Source: a bacterium (GTDB lineage: Bacteria; Planctomycetota; UBA1135; GCA-002686595). From it: a stretch of 32,020 bases of DNA. The stretch lies in the NCBI GenBank assembly GCA_030428965.1, contig JAUIEE010000006.1:1-32020 (forward strand), given 5' to 3'. The notes beneath the pieces were generated by a model. The model was given only the letters and a program-made list of their open reading frames with translations. It made no database searches and had not been told where the DNA came from. A program made the translations under genes and the position numbers. This document shows positions 16,587 through 25,210 of the stretch, piece after piece (position 1 is the stretch's first letter; the number at the start of each line of letters is the position of its first letter).

Positions 16587-16669
16587 GGGGTACGGGGGGC
16601 CGGAGGATACCCCTCGCATCCCCGGAAACTACGATTGTATGGGATTGCGCGGCGAACCGTGGACAAGGC

Positions 16670-17983
16670 TCAGCCGGCGGCGCCGCTCGGCTCGCTCGTA
16701 CCCATCACCAGGAGCTCCCGGTGAAGTCGCCGGGCGGACTCCATCAAGCAGCCCGCGAGGAGCGCGACCGTAATCGAGTCGTCCCCGCTCTCTGATCTGA
16801 AGAATCGCGTTCGAGCGCCTCGGGAACCTGCAAGCAGGGCCGCGCGCGCCGCCCGGTCCCGCCCCACGCCGCTGCCGACGATCGACAGCGTCGCCCACCC
16901 GGCCTCGAACCGAAGCCCGGCTCCGCGCGCGGGGCTGCACGCCAACCTCCCCTCTGGATCCTCGACGTAGAGGGCGGCTTCCTCCCGTTCGACCTGCATT
17001 CCGAGGGGCTCACAGGAGCGTGGAAGCGACTCGATCCGAGCGGCAAGCTCGTCAGCGCCGTGCAGGGCCGTCGAGATGCGCGTCACGCGGCCGCGGTGGG
17101 CGAGGGCCCGCAACCCCGCCATGGAAACCGACGGGAGTCCGATGCGTGTGCCTTCGGCCTCCGGCCGAGTGAAGCATCGAATCTCGAGCGGCAAGCCGGC
17201 CTCGCGCGCAGGCTCGAGGCACGCCGGATGCAGGATGACCGCTCCCCGAGCCGTCAGCTCGCGCACGAAGTTCCATCCGCACGAGCGGATGCTGCGCGCC
17301 TCCGGCACGAGCGCGGGATCCGCGCTGGAAAGGCCATCCACCTCCTTCCAGAACTGCACGCACTCGGCTCCCAGGGCGCTGCCGATCCCCACCGCCGTCA
17401 GGTCGGAACCATTGGGCCCCAGGGTTGCGAGATCCCCCGCTTCGTCCAGGGCCAGGAATCCGGTCACGACCGGAATGCCCGTGATCCCCGAGACCGCCTT
17501 GCCGAGGGATCTGGGCGCGGTGAGACCGCGCGGGCTGCCACGGCGCAGTCCGAGGTCGAAGGCATCGACGGGGGTAGCCGCCAATCCGCGTCGTCCCAGG
17601 GCCAGGGCCACGACCCGCGCGCTCATGCGTTCACCGAAGGAAAGCACGTGGTCCCGGAAGCGCCACCGGTCTTCGAGGGGCGCTGCCACCATCTGACGCA
17701 GGACGACCCGCAGCTCGACCAGCAGCCGATCGAGGGAATCCCCGGCGAGGCCCAGCTGTCGCAGGATCGTCCGGTGCCGGATGCGCACGGGATCCCAAAC
17801 GAAGTGCCCCTCGAGGGCAGCCTGAAAGGCCTGCTGGAGCTGGGCGGTCACGCCCCCGTGGGCGCTGACGACGAGCACGGGCCGATCGCCGCCCCAGGCC
17901 TGGACGATGGAGCCCACGCGCTCCACCGCCGCCCCGTCCCCCAGGGCGGCTCCTCCGAACTTCAGCACGCGCGGGGGACCCAT
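16670..17983 (-). CDS. Aspartokinase with C-terminal ACT-like region
   Basis: VLKFGGAALGD, VLVVSAHGGVT, LGPNGSDLTAVGIGSALGAECVQFWKEVDGLSSADP. Listed ORF start at 18184 is upstream of the likely ATG (17983). Confidence 0.9.
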   Translation of the reverse strand: MGPPRVLKFGGAALGDGAAVERVGSIVQAWGGDRPVLVVSAHGGVTAQLQQAFQAALEGHFVWDPVRIRHRTILRQLGLAGDSLDRLLVELRVVLRQMVAAPLEDRWRFRDHVLSFGERMSARVVALALGRRGLAATPVDAFDLGLRRGSPRGLTAPRSLGKAVSGITGIPVVTGFLALDEAGDLATLGPNGSDLTAVGIGSALGAECVQFWKEVDGLSSADPALVPEARSIRSCGWNFVRELTARGAVILHPACLEPAREAGLPLEIRCFTRPEAEGTRIGLPSVSMAGLRALAHRGRVTRISTALHGADELAARIESLPRSCEPLGMQVEREEAALYVEDPEGRLACSPARGAGLRFEAGWATLSIVGSGVGRDRAARAALLAGSRGARTRFFRSESGDDSITVALLAGCLMESARRLHRELLVMGTSEPSGAAG

Positions 17984-18073
17984 AGGGGGGTCAGAGTACC
18001 GCTCCTGGCCCTTTTGGGCCTCCCCTGGCTCTCTCCTCTGGAGCTCCAGGACCGGTCCAACGGGGGCCTGGGC

Positions 18074-18079
18074 TACAAT
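18074..18079 (+). promoter_or_regulatory. Candidate -10 element TACAAT for the LeuA-like gene
   Basis: gggcTACAATa about 25 nt upstream of the ATG at 18105; no convincing -35. Confidence 0.3.
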
Positions 18080-18104
18080 ACCGGGTCGAACGGAGACCCG
18101 ATTC

Positions 18105-19328
18105 ATGCAAGACGACGAGCGCGAAACCCTGATCTTCGACTGGAACCAGGCCGGCAAGCAGAACCGACCGGCCCCGACGAACATCCAGTTCGACGACGAG
18201 ACCCTGAGGGACGGGCTCCAGAGCCCCTCCGTTCAAGATCCGGATCTGGACCAGAAGATCCGCCTCGTCCAGCTGATGGACCGGATGGGCATCGACACGG
18301 TCGACGTGGGCTTGCCCGGGGCTGGCGATCGGGCGCGCGAGCACATCACCACCCTGTGCAAGGAGATCGCGACGCTCGACATCACCCCCAACGTCGCCTG
18401 CCGCACCCTGGTCTCCGACATCGAGCCCGTCGCGGACCTGGTGCAGAAGACCGGTGAGCCGGTCGAGGTGTGCACCTTCATCGGCTCCAGTCCGATCCGC
18501 CGCTACGCGGAGGATTGGGACATGAAGAAGATGGTCGACCTCTCGCGCACAGCCGTGGAATTCTGCGTCGAGAACGGGCTGCCGAACATGTTCGTGACCG
18601 AGGACACGACCCGCGCTCGCCCGGAGGATCTGCGCGAGTTGTTCACCGCCGCCATCGAGGCCGGCGCCAAGCGCATCTGCATCTGCGATACCTGCGGACA
18701 CGCGACCCCCGACGGAGCCTTCGCGATCGTGACCCACGTGCGCGAGCTGGTCGAGGAGCTCGGCGCCGACGTGGGCATCGACTGGCACGGGCACCGCGAC
18801 CGGGGGCTGGGGCTCATCAACGCCCTGTCGGCCCTGGAAGCCGGGGCCACGCGCTTGCACGCCACCGCCCTGGGCGTCGGAGAGCGCGCCGGCAACACGG
18901 AGATGGACCTGTTGCTCGTCAACCTCAAGCTCAGCGGTTGGATCGACAACGACCTGTCGCCCCTGGCCGAGTACTGTCGACTGGCGAGTGAAGCCACCGG
19001 GGTCCCCATTCCCAAGAACTACGCCGTCTTCGGGCAGGACGCCTTCGAAACCGGAACCGGCGTGCACGCCGCAGCGGTGATCAAGGCCTACAAGAAGGGA
19101 GACTCGTGGCTCGCGGATCGGGTCTACTCCGGCGTGCCCGCGGGCATGTTCGGCCTGGAACAGATCATCAAGATCGGACCGATGAGCGGTCGCTCCAACG
19201 TGACGTGGGTGCTCGAAAAACTCGGCATCGACATCACGGAAGAGACCATCCACAACGTGCTCGAGCTGGCCAAGCGCACCCCCCGGCTCTTGACCGACGA
19301 GGAAGTCGTCGCCGCGGCGGATTCCTGA
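18105..19328 (+). CDS. LeuA-family (2-isopropylmalate/homocitrate/citramalate synthase-like) DRE-TIM metallolyase
   Basis: FDDETLRDGLQSPSV catalytic motif, IDWHGHRDRGLGLINALSALEAGATRLHATALGVGERAGNTEMDLLLVNL. RBS-like ggaga before ATG 18105. Confidence 0.9.
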   Translation: MQDDERETLIFDWNQAGKQNRPAPTNIQFDDETLRDGLQSPSVQDPDLDQKIRLVQLMDRMGIDTVDVGLPGAGDRAREHITTLCKEIATLDITPNVACRTLVSDIEPVADLVQKTGEPVEVCTFIGSSPIRRYAEDWDMKKMVDLSRTAVEFCVENGLPNMFVTEDTTRARPEDLRELFTAAIEAGAKRICICDTCGHATPDGAFAIVTHVRELVEELGADVGIDWHGHRDRGLGLINALSALEAGATRLHATALGVGERAGNTEMDLLLVNLKLSGWIDNDLSPLAEYCRLASEATGVPIPKNYAVFGQDAFETGTGVHAAAVIKAYKKGDSWLADRVYSGVPAGMFGLEQIIKIGPMSGRSNVTWVLEKLGIDITEETIHNVLELAKRTPRLLTDEEVVAAADS

Positions 19329-19335
19329 AAGGCGG

Positions 19336-20193
19336 CTAGGCCCGCTGCAGGGCCGCCCGCAGTCTGGAGATCGCCTCCCGAGCGGCTTCGGCCCCGCGGT
19401 GGGCGTCCCGGGAGAGCTCGACGCAGCACAGCCCGTCGTAGCCGCTCGCCTGGAGGGCCGCGAGGGTTGCGGGAAGATCCAGATCCCCTTGCCCGAACAT
19501 CAGGTGTTCGTGGACACCGTCACGGATGTCGTCGAGATGCACCATGGCCAGCCTGGGCGCCCAGCGGGCGATGCTGTCTTCCACGGGCAGGTCCCCGGTG
19601 CAGAGCAAGTGCCCCACGTCCAGGCACAGGCCCAGCTCCTCTCCCTCGCTCCCCAGGCGCGCGATCAGCTGGTCGTACTGACCGGGTCGCTCGACGAACA
19701 TGCCCGGCTCCGGCTCGAAGGCCAGGCGCACGCCGCGTTCCCGGGCCTGGCGCAACACCTCTCCCAGACCCGCGCACAGCCGGTCCCAAATCGGCTCCAC
19801 GTCACCTGAGTCCGCATGGACGCCGTCGGGCGCCGAGCCGGACCAGCAGGAGACGACGCCGGCCCCGAGCTCGGTCGCCAGGTCGAGGCAGCGGACGAGG
19901 AAGTCCACCCGTCGCGCTCGATCCGAAGCCTCCGTTTCGAGCAGGGTCGGGAAGTGCTTGCGCCTCGGGTCGAGCAGGAAACGCGATCCGGTTTCGACGC
20001 ACAGTTCGAGACCCAGGTCCCGGGCGCGGAGCCGAATCTCCCGCAGCTCCGCTTCGTCGAGGTGGTAGGGATCGAGGTGCCCGGGGTCCGGAGTCAGGGC
20101 CACCGCCTGGTAGCCGAGCTCCGCCAGCAGCTCGAGCGCGTCGCCCAGGCGATGATGGGACAGGCCGTTGGTGTTGTAGCCCAGCCGGAACAT
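19336..20193 (-). CDS. Sugar phosphate isomerase/epimerase (TIM barrel, xylose isomerase-like)
   Basis: MFRLGYNTNGLSHHRLGDALELLAELGYQAVALTPD...LAFEPEPGMFV...LGLCLDVGHLLCTGDLP...MVHLDDIRDG. ATG at 20193 preferred over 20250. Confidence 0.85.
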   Translation of the reverse strand: MFRLGYNTNGLSHHRLGDALELLAELGYQAVALTPDPGHLDPYHLDEAELREIRLRARDLGLELCVETGSRFLLDPRRKHFPTLLETEASDRARRVDFLVRCLDLATELGAGVVSCWSGSAPDGVHADSGDVEPIWDRLCAGLGEVLRQARERGVRLAFEPEPGMFVERPGQYDQLIARLGSEGEELGLCLDVGHLLCTGDLPVEDSIARWAPRLAMVHLDDIRDGVHEHLMFGQGDLDLPATLAALQASGYDGLCCVELSRDAHRGAEAAREAISRLRAALQRA

Positions 20194-20204
20194 GGAAGCG
20201 CGGC

Positions 20205-20717
20205 TCACAGGTTGGCGTTCTTCTTGAGCGCCATGACCGTGCGGCGCCAATGGTCGCGCTTCTTGCGGACACGCCTCACGCTGGATGCGTCTTCGCCGTA
20301 GGCCTCGACCAGCGCTTCCTCCCAGACCAGGGACGCCTCCAGGGCCTTGTCCAGGAGAGACTGGGCCGCTTTGCCCTGCTCACGTGCGGTTGCGCGGTCC
20401 CCTGCGCGCAGAGCCTCGACCGCGGACTCGATCAGAGCCTCGGCCTCCTCGGCCACCTCGACTGCTTTGTCCCACAGGTCAGGATCGAGACCCTCGACCT
20501 TCGACGTGTCGGGCTCCGCGGAGCGAGCCGTACGTTCCTCGTCCGGCCAGTCGGCGAAGGGGTCGACGTCCTCGGTCTCGACCGCCGCTTCGGCCGGTGC
20601 CCGATCCACCCTTCGATTCAGGGCCACGACCAGGTAGACCAGGCCGAACAGAACGGCCAGCGCCACGACCGGTCCGGCCAGGCTGCTCCCTCGACGCGCG
20701 CGATGGGTGGACTGCAT
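20205..20717 (-). CDS. Hypothetical single-TM protein
   Basis: MQSTHRARRGSSLAGPVVALAVLFGLVYLVVALNRR then a charged helical domain; listed ORF start (21590) overlaps rsmB, so ATG 20717 used. Confidence 0.6.
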   Translation of the reverse strand: MQSTHRARRGSSLAGPVVALAVLFGLVYLVVALNRRVDRAPAEAAVETEDVDPFADWPDEERTARSAEPDTSKVEGLDPDLWDKAVEVAEEAEALIESAVEALRAGDRATAREQGKAAQSLLDKALEASLVWEEALVEAYGEDASSVRRVRKKRDHWRRTVMALKKNANL

Positions 20718-20734
20718 GGGAACCAGGGTAGCGT

Positions 20735-22051
20735 CTAGGAGCCGCGCCGCAGCCGCGCGGCGTAGCCCCCGTCGATCGGCCCGTCCGGACCGGGCAGGGA
20801 CTCCCGCTCCTCTTCCAGCGTCCAGGTCGAATGAGCCTCCAGGAAGGCCCGCACGCGCTGGGCGTTCTCCTCCGGCTCGAGCGAGCAGGTCGACCAGACC
20901 AGCCGTCCTCCCGGGCGAACCGCTCGGGCTCCCTCTTCCAGCAGGGTCGACTGCAACTCGGCCAGGGAAGCCAGGCTCTTGGGTCCGAAGCGCCAGCGAG
21001 CCCCGGGCCGCGCCCCCAGAACCCCCGTGTTCGAACAGGGAGCGTCGATCAGGGCCGCATCGAAGCTCGACGGACGAAAGGCGCGCGCCCCCTGGGCGCA
21101 GACCACGGAGACGTCCTCCAGCAAGCGCAGTCGTTCGAGGGTCGAACCCAGGAGCCCCAGGCGCTCGAATCCCGAATCGCTGGCGACCACCCGGGCACCT
21201 GTGCCCGCCAGAACGGAGGTCTTGCCGCCGGGCGCCGCGCACAGGTCCAGGACCGTCTCGTTGGCTTCGACCCCGAGCAGTTCGGCCGCGGACGAGGCGC
21301 TCTCGCCCTGGATCGTGATGCGCCCTTCGCGAAAGGCGTCGCAGGAGGTCAGGGCGTGGGTGCTGGCAGGATCGAGGACGAAACTCCCAGCGTGGGCCGC
21401 GTCCCGAAACTCGAGCTCGAGGGCCTCGAGTTCCGAGCGCACTTCGTCCCGGGAACGAGCGACCGCACGAACGACCAGGGGGGGCTCCGCGAGGAAGTAC
21501 GTGCCCAGCTCGCACGCCTTGTCCCAGCCGTAGCGCTTGCTCCAACGCTTCATCAGATGGGACGGAATCGAGAGGGCATCCTCGGCCCACAGGAAGGGAT
21601 GTTCCTCGGGGTCGCGGAACAAGGGTCCGCTCCAGTGCAGGTCGCGACCGGGAAAGTCCCGGCGGGGATCGCCGGTCGTACCCACCGAGCAGTTGCGCAG
21701 CGCCTCACGCAGGATGCCATTGACCACGCGCACCTTGGACTGACCGATCGTGCGGTTGACCGCCAGGAGGGTTTCGGACACGGCCGCGTGGTCCGGAATC
21801 CGATCGAAGAACAGGATCTGGGCCAGGCCCAGGTGCAGGTGAGCTCCCAGCTCCGGTTTGGGTTTGCGTCGGGCGAGATGACGCACCACGGCGCGCAGGG
21901 TACCGCGGTGGCGGGTCTCGATGCCGACGAGCCGGCGCAGGAGCCCCGCGTCGCGGGGATCGAACTCCCCCATCTTCAAGCGCCGATCGACCTCGCGCAG
22001 GGGACTCGGGACCCCCGAACGCAGGATCTGCCAGGCCACCTTGCGGATCAC
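20735..22051 (-). CDS. rsmB: 16S rRNA (cytosine-5)-methyltransferase RsmB/Sun
   Basis: NusB-like N-terminus, VLDLCAAPGGKTSVLA, ALIDAPCSNTGVLGARPGARWR, LVWSTCSLEPEENAQRV. GTG start 22051 overlapping fmt stop (GTGA). Confidence 0.93.
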   Translation of the reverse strand: MIRKVAWQILRSGVPSPLREVDRRLKMGEFDPRDAGLLRRLVGIETRHRGTLRAVVRHLARRKPKPELGAHLHLGLAQILFFDRIPDHAAVSETLLAVNRTIGQSKVRVVNGILREALRNCSVGTTGDPRRDFPGRDLHWSGPLFRDPEEHPFLWAEDALSIPSHLMKRWSKRYGWDKACELGTYFLAEPPLVVRAVARSRDEVRSELEALELEFRDAAHAGSFVLDPASTHALTSCDAFREGRITIQGESASSAAELLGVEANETVLDLCAAPGGKTSVLAGTGARVVASDSGFERLGLLGSTLERLRLLEDVSVVCAQGARAFRPSSFDAALIDAPCSNTGVLGARPGARWRFGPKSLASLAELQSTLLEEGARAVRPGGRLVWSTCSLEPEENAQRVRAFLEAHSTWTLEEERESLPGPDGPIDGGYAARLRRGS

Positions 22052-22989
22052 GATCCGGCCCCCAAGCGCTCGCCCGCCTCCAGGCGTGCCCCGAGCAAGA
22101 AAGCCTCCGCCTGCATGCGCGCCTTGCCGGCGGCCTGGATCTCGATCAGCTCGAGGGGCCCCTGGCCGGTCGCGACCACCAGTCGCCCCTGGGTTTGCAG
22201 CAAGGTTCCCGGCTCGGAATCCAGCTCGGCTGCGGGCAAGACCTGAACGCGCCAGAGGGCCAGGGCCCGCCCGTCGGGCAGGCTCGTGCGGGCGCCGGGC
22301 CAGGGATTCATGGCCCGCACGTGACGGTCGATCTCGCGGGCACTCCTGGACCAGTCGATCCGACCGTCCTCCTTGGTCAGCTTCGTGCACATCGTGACCT
22401 GATCGGGATCTTGGGGCGTGTACACGGCCTGACCGGACTCGATCTTCTCGAGGGACTCGAGCACCGCTTCCCCCGACAGCTCGGCCAGGCGCACGCCGAG
22501 CTCGCCCGTGGTCTCCCCCGGCAGGATGCGCAGGGTCTTCTGCACCAGAATGTCGCCGGCGTCGAGCTTCAGCACGACGCGCTGGATCGACACGCCGGTC
22601 TCCTCGTCTCCGGCCAGGAGAGCGGCGGGAATCGGCGTGGCGCCGCGATGACGCGGTAGGAGCGAGGGATGGACGTTCAAGCAAACGTCCCTGGGGAGGT
22701 CGAGGAACTCCTGGCGCAGGAACTCCCCATAGCTCGCCACGACGAAGACGTCGGCCTCTTCCCGGGCCAGACGTTCGATCACCTCCGGGTCGCGCACCGT
22801 GTGCGGCTGCAGCACAGGCACTCCCGCACCTTCAGCCAGGGCCGCGATGGCGGAACGCTGGACCGTTCGTCCGCGACCCTTGGCGCGATCCGGCGGCGTG
22901 ATCACCAGGCTCGGCATGAAGCGCGAGCCCAGGAGACGCTCGAGGATCGGGGTCGCGAAGGGAGGCGACCCCAGGAAACAGAAGCGCAC
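22048..22989 (-). CDS. fmt: Methionyl-tRNA formyltransferase
   Basis: MRFCFLGSPPFATPILERLL, VASYGEFLRQEFLDLPRDVCLNVHPSLLPRHRGATPIPAALLAGDEETGVSI, KEDGRIDWSRSAREIDRHVRAMNPWPGA. Confidence 0.96.
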   Translation of the reverse strand: MRFCFLGSPPFATPILERLLGSRFMPSLVITPPDRAKGRGRTVQRSAIAALAEGAGVPVLQPHTVRDPEVIERLAREEADVFVVASYGEFLRQEFLDLPRDVCLNVHPSLLPRHRGATPIPAALLAGDEETGVSIQRVVLKLDAGDILVQKTLRILPGETTGELGVRLAELSGEAVLESLEKIESGQAVYTPQDPDQVTMCTKLTKEDGRIDWSRSAREIDRHVRAMNPWPGARTSLPDGRALALWRVQVLPAAELDSEPGTLLQTQGRLVVATGQGPLELIEIQAAGKARMQAEAFLLGARLEAGERLGAGS

Positions 22990-23062
22990 GTCAGCTGCCC
23001 TTGGAGGAGTCCGTGGAGCTCACACCACGGCGCGGCCCGTGCACAGGCGCGGGGGAAGACTC

Positions 23063-23078
23063 CGGGAAGAGCTTCCCG
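23063..23078. terminator. Hairpin CGGGAAGAGCTTCCCG downstream of trxA
   Basis: 16-nt palindromic dyad about 25 bp past the trxA stop (minus strand); resembles hairpins at 167-182 and 755-779. Confidence 0.4.
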
Positions 23079-23102
23079 AACGCCACGGTGTTCGACAACG
23101 CC

Positions 23103-23429
23103 CTAGTCGATGTGCTCTTCGACCGTCTTCTTCAGGTCGTCGTAGGTGCGGCTGCCGACCATCTGGTTGACGACCTCGCCGTTCTTGATCAGTAGGAAGG
23201 TGGGGATGGCGTTGATCCCGTAGCGCGCGGGCACCTCAGGGTTGTCCTGGGTGTTGATCTTGACCACCTTCAGCTTGCCTTCGTAGTCCTCGGCCAGCTT
23301 GTCGACGTAGGGGCCCATGGCGCGGCACGGGGCGCACCACTCCGCCCAAAAATCGACCAGAACGGGGGCGTCGCTTTGGAGCACGATGTCCTCCCACTGG
23401 CTGTCGGTCACTTCGGCTGCTTGGCTCAT
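23103..23429 (-). CDS. trxA: Thioredoxin (WCAPC active site)
   Basis: PVLVDFWAEWCAPCRAMGPYVDKLAEDYEGKLKVVKINTQDNPEVPARYGINAIPTFLLIKNGEVV. Confidence 0.97.
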   Translation of the reverse strand: MSQAAEVTDSQWEDIVLQSDAPVLVDFWAEWCAPCRAMGPYVDKLAEDYEGKLKVVKINTQDNPEVPARYGINAIPTFLLIKNGEVVNQMVGSRTYDDLKKTVEEHID

Positions 23430-23541
23430 GATTGTTCTCTTTCCAGGGTACGGGGCCAGGCCGGGCGAGCCCGGCTGTTCTGGCCCGAAGGGCGAGGATC
23501 ATGGGACAGGATCCTGGAGGAGTAAAGCCCCTGGGGGTCGA

Positions 23542-24429
23542 TTAGCCCTGGGGAGCCTCTCCAGAGCCGTTTTCGCCCGGATGGGGCTCCGAAGATGCGC
23601 TGGAGCCCGATTCTTCTCCCGGAGCCGGGATCGGCTCCTCCACCTGCTCCTCGTCGAGCACGACCTCCCCGACGCGCGCCCGGATGTCGTCCCCCACCTC
23701 GCTGCGGACCGCGATCTCGATGTCGCTGTCGCCCTCGCCCTGGTTCACGTGCACCAGCTCCATGCGCACGAGCTCGAGCAGAGCACAGAAGGAGCCCACC
23801 ACTGCCTCGCGGTGGGGCACGCCCTCGAGTCCGCGAATCAGGGACGAGAGGGTCGATGCCTTCTGCTCGTGGAGCTGGTCCACGACCCGGTTCACGTAGA
23901 AGCGCAGCGGCCTGGGATCGGTGACGACCTCGTGGGGCCGGTCCGCCAGGGTCTCGCGCATCAGGCGCGAGTAGGTCGCGAGCAGATCCCAGGGGGTCAG
24001 CTCCCCCAGGTCGAACTCGCGCTCGGGCTCGTCGTCCTCGGCGTCCCCGAACCAACCCCGCGGCTGGCGGCTGGCGCGCTCGACGTAGCTGGCGGCCAGG
24101 TAGTCCGCGGCGTCGCGGAACTTGCGGTACTCGAGCAGGCGCTGGATCAACTCGTCGCGCGGGTCGAGCTCTTCCTCGAGGTCGAGCTCCTCGTAGGGCA
24201 ACAGGGAACGGCTCTTGATCGCGATCAGGCTGGCCGCCATGACCAGGAAGTCCCCGGCGATCTCGAGGTCGAGCTTCTCCATGCCCTCGAGGTAGGCCAG
24301 GTAGCCGTCGACGACCTTGGAGATCTCGATCTCGTGGATCTCCATCTCGTGCTCGCGCACGAGGTGCAGGAGCAGGTCCATCGGTCCCTGGAAGACCTGG
24401 TCGAGATGGACGGTGTACTCCTTGGTCAC
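23542..24429 (-). CDS. scpA: Segregation and condensation protein A
   Basis: FQGPMDLLLHLVREHEMEIHEIEISKVVDGYLAYLE...DFLVMAASLIAIKSRSLLP. GTG start 24429 overlapping stop of the M50 peptidase; listed start 25632 is artefactual. Confidence 0.94.
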   Translation of the reverse strand: MTKEYTVHLDQVFQGPMDLLLHLVREHEMEIHEIEISKVVDGYLAYLEGMEKLDLEIAGDFLVMAASLIAIKSRSLLPYEELDLEEELDPRDELIQRLLEYRKFRDAADYLAASYVERASRQPRGWFGDAEDDEPEREFDLGELTPWDLLATYSRLMRETLADRPHEVVTDPRPLRFYVNRVVDQLHEQKASTLSSLIRGLEGVPHREAVVGSFCALLELVRMELVHVNQGEGDSDIEIAVRSEVGDDIRARVGEVVLDEEQVEEPIPAPGEESGSSASSEPHPGENGSGEAPQG

Positions 24430-25097
24430 CACAGGCCCCCCAGGGTGACGGTCGCCTTGATGGCTTGCAGCATGGCCCCCATGGTTCCGTAGAGGAGCCT
24501 GTCGAAACCGGGCACGACGAAGACCAACAGGATGACCAGGATCATCCCGAAGGGCTCGAGGCGGATGTAGGGCTGCCTGAGATCTTTCGGCAAGAGCCAG
24601 GCCATGACCCGCGAACCGTCCAGGGGGGGGATGGGAACCAGATTGAAGGCCGCCAGGAGCAGGTTGAGGTAGACCCCTCCCTGCAAGACCTTGGGACCCA
24701 GCATGTTCTCTTCCCAGAAGCCGAGGGTCGGGTCCAGCGACACCTTTTGGATGGTCCAGAGCAGCGCGGCGATGAGGAAGTTCGAGACGGGGCCCGCCAA
24801 GGCCACCAGCGCCATGTCGAAGTGCGACCTGCGCAGGTTGTAGAAGTTGACCGGAACCGGCTTGGCGCCTCCGAACACGAAGCCTGAGCTCAGGTAGAGA
24901 ACCAGAGGCAGCACGATCGTCATGAACGGGTCGATGTGAACGACCGGATTCAGGGTGATGCGGCCCAGATCGCGGGCCGTCGTGTCCCCGCACTTGTAGG
25001 CCACCCAGGCGTGGGCGGCCTCGTGGATGCCCAGGGAAATCACCAGGAGGGCGATGACCAGGGCGATTCCGAGGGGAGGGAGGTTGGGGTCGAACAT
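24426..25097 (-). CDS. M50-family site-2-type membrane metalloprotease
   Basis: SLGIHEAAHAWVAYKCGD (HExxH), PVPVNFYNLRRSHFDMALVALAGPVSNFLIA, NLVPIPPLDGSRV. ATG 25097 preferred over TTG 25118. Confidence 0.93.
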   Translation of the reverse strand: MFDPNLPPLGIALVIALLVISLGIHEAAHAWVAYKCGDTTARDLGRITLNPVVHIDPFMTIVLPLVLYLSSGFVFGGAKPVPVNFYNLRRSHFDMALVALAGPVSNFLIAALLWTIQKVSLDPTLGFWEENMLGPKVLQGGVYLNLLLAAFNLVPIPPLDGSRVMAWLLPKDLRQPYIRLEPFGMILVILLVFVVPGFDRLLYGTMGAMLQAIKATVTLGGLW

Positions 25098-25120
25098 GGC
25101 TCGGCGGTCGATTCGCAAGG

Positions 25121-25126
25121 GTTATA
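25121..25126 (-). promoter_or_regulatory. Candidate -10 element TATAAC for the M50 peptidase gene
   Basis: Minus strand gcTATAACcc about 24 nt upstream of ATG 25097; no convincing -35. Confidence 0.3.
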
Positions 25127-25210
25127 GCACAGGCCTGAAGGCGCCCCCACCGGGCGGGGGCGTCGGGTTGCTTGCTACCCGAGTTTGGGCGCGAATAGAA
25201 TCGGCGCCCG

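Noticed and set aside
17991-19253. 420-aa minus-strand ORF
   Set aside because: Antisense to the LeuA-like CDS; no recognisable domain.
23103-23429. WCAPC thioredoxin active site as an unusual variant
   Set aside because: CAPC is a frequent variant among bacterial thioredoxins and does not by itself indicate novelty.
25168-25201. TTGCTT ... TAGAAT as a full sigma70 promoter for kdsD
   Set aside because: Spacer of 22 nt is too long; only the possible -10 is retained within the dyad finding.
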